A stretch of 64,000 bases of DNA from Clostridium sp. GTDB taxonomy: Bacteria; Bacillota; Clostridia; Lachnospirales; Lachnospiraceae. Made by a program: the position numbers and the translations under genes. The stretch is from contig JAMPEW010000006.1 in NCBI GenBank assembly GCA_023664775.1, forward strand, positions 22,415 to 86,414. Direction: 5' to 3'. The notes beneath the pieces are model-generated. The model saw only the letters and a list, made by a program, of their open reading frames with translations, was not told the origin of the DNA and did no database searches. This document shows, in pieces, positions 15,567 to 23,769 of this stretch; positions within the stretch are counted from its first letter, which is position 1; each line of letters starts with the position of its first letter.

Positions 15567-18455
15567 TTATTGTGCAGGTGGTGCTTCCGTTGGCGGTGCT
15601 TCTGTCGGCGGAGCCTCCGTTGGCGGTGTAGCCGTAGTCGGCGCTTCCGTTGGTGGCGGCGCAACTGTTGTAGCAGGAGGCGGTGTCGTACCCCCGTCGA
15701 TTTTTCTAAAGGTTGCTGAAATTGTTGCATCTGCCTCAATGTTTTCAAATTTATAAGTGCCTACAGCGCCCTGACTCACCCCATTGACAAGAACATCCTG
15801 AATAACATATCCGTTGTATGGTGTTATATAGTAGACAACTGTTGTTCCCTTATCAACTGAGGCTGAGGCGGATATGGTGCCACCCTCGCCTGCCTGAGAG
15901 GTTATCATAACCTGTTCTGCCTGCTCAGGGTGCAGATCACATATTTCCTCCGTATATTTGTAATCATCATGACCATCTCCCACATATTCCTTTGTGCCGT
16001 CATCCTTTACCCTGACAACAAACTCAACTACCTCAGGACAGGTGTTTGTTGCTATTTTCTTTGACTCCTTACATAGCTTTACAGGCTCATGTCCCGGACA
16101 GGTTCCTCCTCTAAAAGTTCCTGTTGCGCAATAGTCAGTAAATGTAGGACATGTTTCAAGTGGAATTTGTCCTGTTATCTGACAGAGGGTTATCGTGCTT
16201 ATGCCGTCCGGTCTTTCCATGATAACCCTTGAGGTATCCTGCCCCTCAAGCTCTGCAATCCTATCCATAACGTCACGCCACATACACTTTGGTGCATTCG
16301 TACCGTATCTGGCAAGATCCACATTTGAATCACAGCCCATCCAAACCGCACCTGTATAATACGGTGTCATACCACAAAACCAAAGGTCGTAGTTGCTTGA
16401 TGTTGTACCGGTCTTACCCGAACAGGCAACTCCTGACCGAAGATGCGCCATACTTCCCGTTCCTGCCGTAAGGGTGGTTCTCATTGCCTCAAGAAGGAGC
16501 CACGCCGTCGTAGGCTTCATAACCGTATGGGAGGTCGGTGTTGTATTATCTATAATCACATTTCCGTCGTGATCCAAAACCTTAGAATAAAATACAGGCT
16601 TATTATAAACGCCTCCATTGGCAATTGTGGCATATGCCGCAGTTATCTCAAGGTTTGTGATTCCATAGGTAAGTCCGCCAAGTGCTACGGACTGCGTTGC
16701 ATCAGTATATACGGTGCCGTCCGAACCGGTTTCACCTCCAGCAAGGGTTGTAAAGCCATAATCAAGCAGATATTGGTACGCAACATCCGGCGTCACTGCC
16801 GTAATTGCCTTAACCGCACAAATATTCGCAGACTGCTCAATCGCCTCTCTCAATGAAAAATATCCTCTATATGAAAATCCCCACCAGTTTTTAACCTGTA
16901 TGCCATTGTCATAGAAAAATTCCTCATCAAGGAACGGAGAGGCAAGAGAGCCTCCATAGGAATCTATATAAGGCGTATATGCTGCAAGTATTTTAAAGGT
17001 GGAGCCTGCCTGACGCTCTGCCATGGTTGCCCTGTTAAATGCCCTGTCAACCTTTTTTTCTCCACGTCCACTGAATATTGCTTTCACATAGCCGTTATGC
17101 TGGTCTATAATCGTCATCGTAAACTGAGGCTGTGGGTCAACCTGATAGGACTCTGCAAAAAACGTGCCGCCTGTTTCCTCAAGCATTGCCTCCTTATATG
17201 CATCTGCAGCAGCCCTTGCGGATGTTTCATCAGGGTATATTTCATTATACTTCGGATTGCCTGTCTGTTCCCTGTAATATGAGAGCAGATTTTCTATGCT
17301 GAAATTCATAGGCTCATTGTTTTCGTCCGTCAGGGTAAGCTCATATTTTAATGCAACACTTGTTCCCTCATAATAATAGTCCGTCTTATTCAGCTCCTCG
17401 TCAAGGATTGCCTGAATATCGTCGTCCTGAACAGAGTATATGGTATAGCCTCCCGTAAATACCTCAATAGACGCCTGTGCTTTTGTAAATCCATATAACT
17501 CCATAAGATCATTCTCAAATGCATCAATAAGGGCATCCGTGTAATAGGAATTAGCAGAATAGCTTTCCTTCTGAATACGGTCAATCTCCGCTATTCTTGT
17601 ATATACGTCGTCAGCCATGGCTGTATCGTATTGCTCCTGCGTGATATATTCAAGCTCAAGCATCTTATCAAGCACATCCTCACGTCTGTGGGCATTTGCC
17701 TCCGGAAAAATCGTAGGATCATAGCCATATGGATTTTTTGTTATTCCCGCAATAACTGCTATTTCAGATATGGTAAGATCCTTTATATCCTTGTCAAAAT
17801 ACGCTTCCGCAGCAGCCTGAATGCCGTGAACACCGCTGCCTAAGTATATTGTATTCAGGTAATATTCAAGTATCGCTTCCTTGTCATACTTTTTTTCCAG
17901 CTCAAGGGCAAGGTACTGCTCCTGAACCTTTCTCTCTACCTTATCAAGGAAAGAGGTTTCATCCATACCTACATTAAACACATGGTTTTTGATAAGCTGC
18001 TGTGTTATTGTACTTGCTCCCTGGTCAAAATCTCCCGTAGTAATTCCATGTATTCCTGCACGGAATATACCTCTCACGTCAATTCCATTATGCGTCCAAA
18101 AACGCTGATCCTCTATTGCCACAAAAGCATTCACCCAATCCTCCGGTATATCCTCATAATAAACATATACCCTGTTGGAATCTATGGTTGCAATCTCATT
18201 TTTAACATTTCCATCTTGGTCACATATAACTGTCCGAAAGCCCTTTGGTACAATATTGATATCATTCACATCCGGTGCCCCATCCAAAATGCCCTTCATC
18301 ATTCCAAATGCAGCGCCTGCTCCCGCAACAATAACAGCTATAAATGAAACTAATATTAACTTAAAAAAATTGACTAAAATTTTCCGTCTGGTCCGTTGTG
18401 CCTTGGAGACCAGTTTTCTCTGCTTCTTCTCAGTCTCCTGTATTGAAAAGCCCAT
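15567..18455 (-). CDS. Class A penicillin-binding protein (transglycosylase/transpeptidase) with InlB-like repeat
   Basis: A bifunctional peptidoglycan synthase of the PBP1A family, 962 aa. Order: a basic cytoplasmic segment, a signal anchor at about 28-52, a GT51 glycosyltransferase at about 75-260 with AIEDQRFWTHNGID and GASTITQQLIKN, then a penicillin-binding domain. The latter has SxxK in RQAGSTFK (about 486), SAN in QSANIC and KTGTTSS (about 681). After a Cys-rich stretch (about 755-800) comes an InlB B-repeat-like module (about 850-920; TPYNGYVIQDVLVNG) and a Pro/Thr tail of TEAPP units. The start has AAGGAGG. Confidence 0.92.
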   Translation of the reverse strand: MGFSIQETEKKQRKLVSKAQRTRRKILVNFFKLILVSFIAVIVAGAGAAFGMMKGILDGAPDVNDINIVPKGFRTVICDQDGNVKNEIATIDSNRVYVYYEDIPEDWVNAFVAIEDQRFWTHNGIDVRGIFRAGIHGITTGDFDQGASTITQQLIKNHVFNVGMDETSFLDKVERKVQEQYLALELEKKYDKEAILEYYLNTIYLGSGVHGIQAAAEAYFDKDIKDLTISEIAVIAGITKNPYGYDPTIFPEANAHRREDVLDKMLELEYITQEQYDTAMADDVYTRIAEIDRIQKESYSANSYYTDALIDAFENDLMELYGFTKAQASIEVFTGGYTIYSVQDDDIQAILDEELNKTDYYYEGTSVALKYELTLTDENNEPMNFSIENLLSYYREQTGNPKYNEIYPDETSARAAADAYKEAMLEETGGTFFAESYQVDPQPQFTMTIIDQHNGYVKAIFSGRGEKKVDRAFNRATMAERQAGSTFKILAAYTPYIDSYGGSLASPFLDEEFFYDNGIQVKNWWGFSYRGYFSLREAIEQSANICAVKAITAVTPDVAYQYLLDYGFTTLAGGETGSDGTVYTDATQSVALGGLTYGITNLEITAAYATIANGGVYNKPVFYSKVLDHDGNVIIDNTTPTSHTVMKPTTAWLLLEAMRTTLTAGTGSMAHLRSGVACSGKTGTTSSNYDLWFCGMTPYYTGAVWMGCDSNVDLARYGTNAPKCMWRDVMDRIAELEGQDTSRVIMERPDGISTITLCQITGQIPLETCPTFTDYCATGTFRGGTCPGHEPVKLCKESKKIATNTCPEVVEFVVRVKDDGTKEYVGDGHDDYKYTEEICDLHPEQAEQVMITSQAGEGGTISASASVDKGTTVVYYITPYNGYVIQDVLVNGVSQGAVGTYKFENIEADATISATFRKIDGGTTPPPATTVAPPPTEAPTTATPPTEAPPTEAPPTEAPPAQ

Positions 18456-18498
18456 GGAGCCACCTCCTTATTACTGTATGTACACTCAATTATTCATA

Positions 18499-18527
18499 AG
18501 TATATCAAAAAAAAACTACAAATACAA
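18499..18527 (-). promoter_or_regulatory. Promoter for the PBP gene
   Basis: On the minus strand TTGTAT, 17 nt, TATACT, about 44 nt before the start codon. Two exact 23-bp direct repeats lie immediately upstream of the -35 box, where an activator would be expected to bind. Confidence 0.55.
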
Positions 18528-18531
18528 GTAC

Positions 18532-18577
18532 CGTAAAATTCTAACATAAAACCACGTAAAATTCTAACATAAAACCA
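18532..18577. repeat. Two exact 23-bp tandem repeats upstream of the PBP promoter
   Basis: The unit beginning CGTAAAATTCTAACATAAAA occurs twice back to back with no spacer and no mismatch (18532-18554, 18555-18577). The period of 23 bp is about two helical turns. The nearby TTACATGTAA palindrome may belong to the same regulatory region. Confidence 0.85.
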
Positions 18578-18617
18578 TGTTCAAAATGTGACTTACATGT
18601 AATTTTTGACTTATATT

Positions 18618-19286
18618 TTAAATGTTATTCCATTTTAAAAACTCTGCAGCAATATTTGCGATAAGCTCGTCCATTTCCTCCAGTACAAAAACCATAAGCG
18701 GTCCATCTGCCTTCTTCCTCCTCATAACCCTGTCTATTTCATTCCTTACCCGTTCCATGCTAAAGCCGTCATTTTCTATGATTGCCTGACAATCCTTCAG
18801 CTTAAGCGTTCTTAGTCCATACCGTTCAATATAACGGCTGTTCATTCTCGTATAATCCCCGTAATACATTTCCTCAGAAAAAAAGAGCTTCCTTGGATAA
18901 ATCCTTCCGTTGTCAATCAGCTTTACCTGTGTTACCTCATCATACAAAAAAGCAGGCTCAAGCTTGTCATTAAAGAAACGAAAATGCTTCGTCCAATACA
19001 GCTCCAAAAATTTCAAATCAAAAATAAGGTGATGGTAATATCCCCTCACAAAAGGTTCATTTATTCTATCACCGTGCTTTTCAAGAAATACATTCATATC
19101 CGGTTTTCTTACGAACTGCGCAAACGCCCGATCACTCCAAAAGTGGCTCTGCTTTTTATTGTTTCCTGCCACAATATCCGGTGCAACGCTTCCAACAATA
19201 TAATCGTTTATATAGGTTTCATCCCGAATGCCGCACAACCTCAAATATTCCTTGGCGGCCGCCATGTGAATTATAAAGCCCGGCAT
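18618..19286 (-). CDS. Zinc-dependent phospholipase C-like protein
   Basis: 222 aa. The N-terminus MPGFIIHMAAAKEYL, the GSVAPDIVAG motif, SHFW and the GYYHHLIFD histidine cluster match the zinc-dependent phospholipase C/S1-P1 nuclease-like family, where Trp/His/Asp residues bind zinc. There is no signal peptide, so the protein is probably cytoplasmic and its substrate is unknown; many such genes in Clostridia have no confirmed phospholipase activity. It overlaps the flavodoxin-like gene by 16 bp and is the last gene of the tetR operon. Confidence 0.6.
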   Translation of the reverse strand: MPGFIIHMAAAKEYLRLCGIRDETYINDYIVGSVAPDIVAGNNKKQSHFWSDRAFAQFVRKPDMNVFLEKHGDRINEPFVRGYYHHLIFDLKFLELYWTKHFRFFNDKLEPAFLYDEVTQVKLIDNGRIYPRKLFFSEEMYYGDYTRMNSRYIERYGLRTLKLKDCQAIIENDGFSMERVRNEIDRVMRRKKADGPLMVFVLEEMDELIANIAAEFLKWNNI

Positions 19287-19951
19287 AATCTCACTCCCGC
19301 AAGCATATCTTCATCAAGATATACATTATTTAACTTTTTTCGTACCGTATCCGCACCGGTCTTTTCTGCTTTTACCATATCAGAAGCAATATCCTGCCGT
19401 ACCTTTTTATCCTCCGGGCGTCCACTAATCCTTTCAAGGCTTTTAATATTGTACATAAGCAGACCTGACAGTATTTTTTCTATGGACATTTCCACTGCCT
19501 CCTGCCTCCTTAATTTCATTTCAGTATAATCTATGCTTCTCGGAATATCTATGCACCTTACATATATATCCTTGTCCGTTCCAAGCTTATTTTTCATAAA
19601 TTGCTTTCTGAGCGTATTTAAGTTCAAAAGCCTTATATCTATATTTTTGTCAGAACATTCTGACAGTGTTTCCCCCACGACGGAAATATACACATAGGTT
19701 TTGCTGCTGACTCTTAAGTTTTGCAAAAAGGAATACACTGCAAGGGAAAGTCCCCACCTATATGCAGGAACCACAAGCCCTACGCTGTCACAGGAAAGCA
19801 TTTCGCCTTCATATTCCGTATATTTTTTTACCACGCAGTCAGAAAGTCCTTTTTGTAAATGCAGTGCAATGACTCTGCCAGCGTCCATTTTTCTGATATG
19901 CTCTGACCTGTAATCTGTATCGGTATCACATACATAAAACACAAGATTCAT
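19271..19951 (-). CDS. Flavodoxin-like protein (EFR1-like N-terminal domain), function unknown
   Basis: 226 aa. The segment VGLVVPAYRWGLSLAVYSFL followed by KTYVYISVVGET resembles the flavodoxin-like half of EFR1-type ferrodoxins, where PVYxxGLP and a following beta strand line the FMN site. The expected N-terminal phosphate loop is degenerate (FYVCDTDTDYRS) and no ferredoxin cysteines follow, so flavin binding is doubtful. The C-terminal 80 residues are helical and charged. The start follows GGGGG at 6 nt, directly after the tetR stop. A cytoplasmic protein of unassigned role. Confidence 0.45.
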   Translation of the reverse strand: MNLVFYVCDTDTDYRSEHIRKMDAGRVIALHLQKGLSDCVVKKYTEYEGEMLSCDSVGLVVPAYRWGLSLAVYSFLQNLRVSSKTYVYISVVGETLSECSDKNIDIRLLNLNTLRKQFMKNKLGTDKDIYVRCIDIPRSIDYTEMKLRRQEAVEMSIEKILSGLLMYNIKSLERISGRPEDKKVRQDIASDMVKAEKTGADTVRKKLNNVYLDEDMLAGVRLCRAL

Positions 19952-19954
19952 ACA

Positions 19955-20581
19955 CTACCCCCTGACTAAAGAATCAAAAAACATTCTAAAGGAATAGCGT
20001 AAATATTCTTCCTTCGTCATATTTAACCTACTGTGTATATAGTCCTTTTTTCTTCCTGCAACCTGTATAATTCCACTTATGGCAGACCACACATATAATA
20101 CGGTCGGTTCAGGCTCAATATCCTTTCTCAGGGCATTGCCCTTTATTCCCTTTTCTATCAGCTCCATTATGAGAAGCCTAAGCTCCTTTCCCATATCGTG
20201 CTTTATCATGCCCTGCCCCTTTTTTTGGTTATTGAGACGGACATCTCCCGTAAGCCCCGCAAAGTATCTTGGATATTTTTCCTCAAAGGCCACAAGACAT
20301 TCGCACAGCCTGTAATAGCTTTTCTCAAAGTCCTGTTCTTCGTCTATTTCCTGCCTAATTTCAGCACTAAGCTCCTCAAGATACTCAGACACAATAGAAT
20401 TAAAAATATCCTCTTTGCTCTTGAAATAAACATATATAGTTGATTTGCTGTAATCAGCGTGCCTTGCAATATCATCCATGGTGGTCTTATCAATGCCGTT
20501 GATATCAAACAATTCCTTTGCCGCAGTAAGAATATTGTCACGATTAAATTGTTCCAAGGCTTCTTTTTTTCTTGCGCCCAT
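19955..20581 (-). CDS. TetR/AcrR family transcriptional regulator
   Basis: 208 aa. The N-terminal helix-turn-helix domain is clear: ILTAAKELFDINGIDKTTMDDIARHADYSK in sense (key parts AAKELF, TTMDDIARHA and STIYVYFKSKEDIF). The rest is an all-helical ligand/dimerisation domain with no recognised ligand signature. It heads a three-gene operon with the flavodoxin-like and PLC-like genes and probably controls its own promoter. A dyad and repeated AACTGATAGT motifs lie upstream. The RBS is GAGGT. Confidence 0.9.
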   Translation of the reverse strand: MGARKKEALEQFNRDNILTAAKELFDINGIDKTTMDDIARHADYSKSTIYVYFKSKEDIFNSIVSEYLEELSAEIRQEIDEEQDFEKSYYRLCECLVAFEEKYPRYFAGLTGDVRLNNQKKGQGMIKHDMGKELRLLIMELIEKGIKGNALRKDIEPEPTVLYVWSAISGIIQVAGRKKDYIHSRLNMTKEEYLRYSFRMFFDSLVRG

Positions 20582-20596
20582 AAAAATACCTCAAAT

Positions 20597-20619
20597 TAAA
20601 CTGATAGTGTCACTTTATC
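20597..20619. promoter_or_regulatory. Candidate TetR operator next to the tetR start
   Basis: GATAGTG-T-CACTTTATC is an imperfect dyad about 22 bp upstream of the tetR ATG. It overlaps AACTGATAGT, which recurs in inverted orientation inside the promoter at 20909-20918. TetR regulators commonly bind such dyads beside their own gene. Confidence 0.45.
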
Positions 20620-20903
20620 TTTATAGGAAATCCCTTCCATATCCATACAAACAAAAATCTATATAAACATACTAAAAGTACAATTTATATAACAAAAGTA
20701 CAATAAATAAATTTTAGTTCAATTTTCAAATTTATAGTATATTTACTATACTTATAATCTAAAAAAAAATTAAAAGTGTTATAATAATACAATTAGTTTT
20801 TATATTATATTCTATGTATTATTTTCATATTCTTTGTTCAAAATACAAAATTGTAATATAATTTATATACTTTTATATTATTTTTCAAACTTAATTGTTT
20901 TTT

Positions 20904-20932
20904 ATTGTACTATCAGTTCGATTTTTTGTCAA
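20904..20932 (-). promoter_or_regulatory. Sigma-A promoter upstream of tetR
   Basis: TTGACA, exactly 17 nt, TACAAT on the minus strand, immediately downstream of the sigF stop. The spacer contains AACTGATAGT, also present near the tetR start codon, so a repressor could block it here. Confidence 0.7.
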
Positions 20933-20949
20933 CAGTATTGTTAAATTTT

Positions 20950-21675
20950 TTATACATTTAGGGTTTCTCTCATCTTCTCCAAAAGCTTTTTTTCCAGTCT
21001 GCTTACCTGTACCTGACTGATTCCCAGCTCCCTTGCAACCTCACTTTGGGTTTTGTCCTGAAAATATCTCATGTTTATAAGCTTCCTCTGCTTACTGTCC
21101 AGCTCGCTCATTGCCTGCTCTATCATTAAGTGGTTTATCATTCCCTCCGCTGCAATTTCCGCCCCTGCATCATCTGCAACCTGATCTACAATGTACATCT
21201 CCTTTCCATCATGCCCGTATACGGTCTGATACAGCGACTCTATCTCCCTGTTTGCCTCCGTTGCCATGACAATATCTTCAATCTCAAGCTGCGTTTCCCT
21301 TGAAAGCTCCTCCAAGGTTGCCTCCCTGCCCAGCTTATTTGAAAGCTTTTCCCTTGCCATTGAAAGCTTATAGCCGTTCTGCTTTAAAATTCTCGATACC
21401 TTTATCATTCCGTTGTCCCTTAAAAATCTTTTTATTTCCCCGGAAATAAGCGGTACGGCATAGGTGGAAAATTTTACCTGATACTCCATTGAAAATCTGT
21501 CTATTGCTTTTAGCATCCCGATACAGCCTATCTGATATATTTCCTCCAAATCATAGCCCCGCCCCATATATCTTCTCGCTATGCTCCATATTAGTCCGGC
21601 ATTGTCCGAAACTATCTTTTCCTTAGCAGCCTTATCACCTTTTCTTGCCAGTTCAAATAGTTTCATTTCATTCAT
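20950..21675 (-). CDS. sigF: RNA polymerase sigma-F factor (SpoIIAC)
   Basis: 241 aa, the first forespore-specific sigma factor. Region 2 has DLEEIYQIGCIGMLKAIDRF and FSTYAVPLISGEIKRFLRD; region 4 has the helix-turn-helix KTQSEVARELGISQVQVSRLEKK. It begins five bases after the spoIIAB stop, and no clear RBS is visible, which suggests coupled translation. In Bacillus the activity is held by SpoIIAB and released by SpoIIAA; both genes lie upstream in the standard order. Confidence 0.96.
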   Translation of the reverse strand: MNEMKLFELARKGDKAAKEKIVSDNAGLIWSIARRYMGRGYDLEEIYQIGCIGMLKAIDRFSMEYQVKFSTYAVPLISGEIKRFLRDNGMIKVSRILKQNGYKLSMAREKLSNKLGREATLEELSRETQLEIEDIVMATEANREIESLYQTVYGHDGKEMYIVDQVADDAGAEIAAEGMINHLMIEQAMSELDSKQRKLINMRYFQDKTQSEVARELGISQVQVSRLEKKLLEKMRETLNV

Positions 21676-21679
21676 TTAT

Positions 21680-22123
21680 TTAATCAAACTGATGCTTCGA
21701 CACACCAATCTCCTTCCACATTTTTACTATGGTGCCCACCCCGTATTCCGATTCGACGGTAAGACCATCCATAAATGCCTCCATAAAGGAAAATCCCATG
21801 CCTGACCTGTCCTCCTGAGGTTTGCTTGTATACAACGGCTCCATCGCTTTTTTTATATCCTCTATGCCCTTTCCGTTATCCTTTACCTCTATGTACACCA
21901 TACGTCCGTCAACCCTCGTCCGTATGCTTATCGTTCCGCTGGATTTTTCATACCCATGTATAATGGAATTTGTCACTGCCTCCGAAACAGCCGTTTTTAT
22001 GTCCGACACCTCCTCCAATGTGGGATTTGTTCTTGTTATAAATGCGGCGACAACCATTCTTGCAAAGCTTTCATTTTGAGCCTCCCCTGAAAATTCAACC
22101 ATCATTTCGCTTGTGTTATTCAT
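21680..22123 (-). CDS. spoIIAB: Anti-sigma F factor SpoIIAB
   Basis: 147 aa, a GHKL-type ATPase/serine kinase that binds sigma F and phosphorylates SpoIIAA. The N box is SEAVTNSIIHGYE, the G1 box EVKDNGKGIED and the G2 box DRSGMGFSFME. Length equals that of Bacillus SpoIIAB. RBS GGAGG precedes ATG 22123, which overlaps the end of spoIIAA by 8 bp, as is common for this operon. Confidence 0.96.
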   Translation of the reverse strand: MNNTSEMMVEFSGEAQNESFARMVVAAFITRTNPTLEEVSDIKTAVSEAVTNSIIHGYEKSSGTISIRTRVDGRMVYIEVKDNGKGIEDIKKAMEPLYTSKPQEDRSGMGFSFMEAFMDGLTVESEYGVGTIVKMWKEIGVSKHQFD

Positions 22124-22469
22124 AGTAACCTCCCTTTAACATTTCCTTAATTATCTCCTCCTTAGAGCTTTTCTTTTTTACGATCCTGTATATGCCTGAC
22201 ATTGTGAGAACCTTATCTATATTTGCATTTATGTTTATTACATAGACCTGTCCACCCGCATCATGAACCTTTCGGTATCTTCCCGTTATCAGCCCTATTC
22301 CTGAGCTGTCCATAAAGGTTGTCTTGTCAAAGTCAAATATAAGATGCTTTATATCCCCATCCTTAAAGCAGCTCTCCGTCTTTCTCTTAATCCTGTCCGC
22401 CGCAAAGTGGTCAAGCTCCTGCGGCAGGTAGTAAATCATTACACCATTACTTACCTCAAATGCTTCCAT
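22116..22469 (-). CDS. spoIIAA: Anti-sigma F factor antagonist SpoIIAA
   Basis: A STAS-domain protein; when unphosphorylated it captures SpoIIAB and frees sigma F. The target serine is in FMDSSGIGLI (Ser55 in this numbering). ATG 22469 gives 117 aa, the length of Bacillus SpoIIAA, and is preceded by GGAG at 9 nt. An in-frame ATG at 22484 would add five residues but has a poor RBS. The first gene of the spoIIAA-spoIIAB-sigF operon. Confidence 0.94.
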   Translation of the reverse strand: MEAFEVSNGVMIYYLPQELDHFAADRIKRKTESCFKDGDIKHLIFDFDKTTFMDSSGIGLITGRYRKVHDAGGQVYVININANIDKVLTMSGIYRIVKKKSSKEEIIKEMLKGGYYE

Positions 22470-22514
22470 TTCATATCTCTCCATTTCATTTTTTTACCGT
22501 GGTTTTGGCAGCTA

Positions 22515-22615
22515 AAAAAGGACTATCCCTATGGTTAGCCGTATAGAAACATTAAAACCCTGTCGTTTTACTTTTCCTGTGTTCTTTACAGCCTGCCATA
22601 AGGACAGTCCTTTTT
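22515..22615. repeat. Long-loop inverted repeat upstream of spoIIAA
   Basis: Arms of 20 nt, AAAAAGGACTATCCCTATGG (22515-22534) and the complement of AAAAAGGACTGTCCTTATGG (22596-22615), match at 18 of 20 positions around a 61-nt loop. On the minus strand the second arm ends in CCTTTTT, so it could end the TPR-gene transcript. The 22600 arm is itself a small palindrome AAGGAC-A-GTCCTT. Confidence 0.7.
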
Positions 22616-22627
22616 ATTTTTGTATAT

Positions 22628-23767
22628 TTACTCGTTATCTATCATATTTTGTATATCGTCAGCCGACATACCGGTTTTCACGGTTGAATAATCCGGCATC
22701 GAATCATTCGCCATGGTTACGTCATTTTCCAGATTTTCAATCCTGACATTCAGCTCTGCAATCTGATCGTTTAAAGCCATAATTGTGGCATTTTTAACAG
22801 CCAGCTCCTCACTGTAGTATTTAATTTCATCCCTGTTTTCATTTCTTATTTTTTTCCTTTGTGCAGGGACTACTACAAAGAACAGAATAAGTATACCCAG
22901 CACAAGCCCTACTATTACATATGTACCTGAATATTTTGCAAAGCTTACCTCGCCGTACTCTCCAGTCTTAACGGTTTTGTCAATGTTATTTTTCTTAAAT
23001 TCCTTAAATACATTTGTTTTATCCTCAGGCGGCGCCTCAAGATTACCGTTTTGTGTAACGGAAAGCTCCTCCACATAAACGTCGTCCAAAAGTCCGTCGT
23101 TTTCTATGGACTGCTCACGCATCATAATAATATTTTCATCTGTGTGTCCCATTTCATGCAGATACCGTATTGCCTGCGGATTCGCCTTGTCTATTTTTAA
23201 CACACGCCTTAAGGTGGTGCCTGCCTTTTCATAGTTTTCTACCTTAAGATACAAAAGCGCAAGCAGAAGATACCCCTTTACAAAATGAGGGTTTTCACCG
23301 AGAACGCTCTTTAGCTGCATAATTGCAAGGTCATAGTCCGCCGTGTTTGCATATCCAAGCGCCATATTATATTTTTTTGCAATTTGGTCAATAAACTCAA
23401 GTCTTCCCGGATCCTTCTTAAGCTCCTTCAAATACTTGGACGCAATATTATTACTCGGCTCATAATTGACGCTCATCACAAAATGGCTTATGGCTTCAAC
23501 GACTTCGCCCATCTCGTAGTAAATCAGCCCCAAAAGATTTCTTGTCATAATGTTCTTTTTGTTATATCTAAGAGACATATTAAGTGACTCAATGGCTCCC
23601 GACAAATCCCTGGCAATCGCTTTATCATATCCTATGTTGTAATGGTAGTCTGACGTATTAAATGCTTTCCATGTGACATTTACATGCATATTACAGCCAC
23701 TGCAATATCCATTTTTCAAAATTCTTTTGCCACAGCTTGGACAAACGAAGGGTTTTGAATCAGCCAT
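22628..23767 (-). CDS. Zinc-ribbon, TPR and membrane-anchored protein
   Basis: 379 aa. The N-terminus has a zinc ribbon, FVCPSCGKRILKNGYCSGC (two Cys-x2-Cys pairs). Residues 35-215 form tetratricopeptide repeats such as NIMTRNLLGLIYYEMGEVVE and GYLLLALLYLKVENYEKAG. A single membrane helix at about 275-297 (YVIVGLVLGILILFFVVV) is followed by an external coiled coil and an acidic tail. The architecture suggests a membrane scaffold with a cytoplasmic TPR head. Function is not known. It follows the 60-aa ORF by 2 bp and ends the addB-addA-queF-folC run. Confidence 0.7.
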   Translation of the reverse strand: MADSKPFVCPSCGKRILKNGYCSGCNMHVNVTWKAFNTSDYHYNIGYDKAIARDLSGAIESLNMSLRYNKKNIMTRNLLGLIYYEMGEVVEAISHFVMSVNYEPSNNIASKYLKELKKDPGRLEFIDQIAKKYNMALGYANTADYDLAIMQLKSVLGENPHFVKGYLLLALLYLKVENYEKAGTTLRRVLKIDKANPQAIRYLHEMGHTDENIIMMREQSIENDGLLDDVYVEELSVTQNGNLEAPPEDKTNVFKEFKKNNIDKTVKTGEYGEVSFAKYSGTYVIVGLVLGILILFFVVVPAQRKKIRNENRDEIKYYSEELAVKNATIMALNDQIAELNVRIENLENDVTMANDSMPDYSTVKTGMSADDIQNMIDNE

Positions 23768-23769
23768 AA

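Larger units (their letters stand above)
20582..20949. other. AT-rich 368-bp interval between sigF and tetR
   Basis: No credible gene. It holds a strong minus-strand promoter at its far end (20904-20932), an operator-like dyad next to the tetR start and two direct repeats AAAAGTACAAT (20674-20684 and 20694-20704, spaced 20 bp). The rest is very AT-rich and featureless to the eye. If the promoter is used, the tetR mRNA has a leader of about 315 nt. Confidence 0.6.

Noticed and set aside
15571-15663. GC-rich tandem repeats at 15.6 kb considered as a separate repeat array
   Set aside because: They are in frame with the PBP gene and encode its Pro/Thr tail.
20582-20949. AT-rich interval as a replication origin
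   Set aside because: No DnaA boxes, no dnaA/dnaN/gyrB nearby, and its promoter and operator-like motifs explain it as a regulatory leader.
22535-22595. Sigma-H-type promoter for spoIIAA
   Set aside because: AGGAAAA is present but no GAAT -10 at the right spacing, so the match is not convincing.
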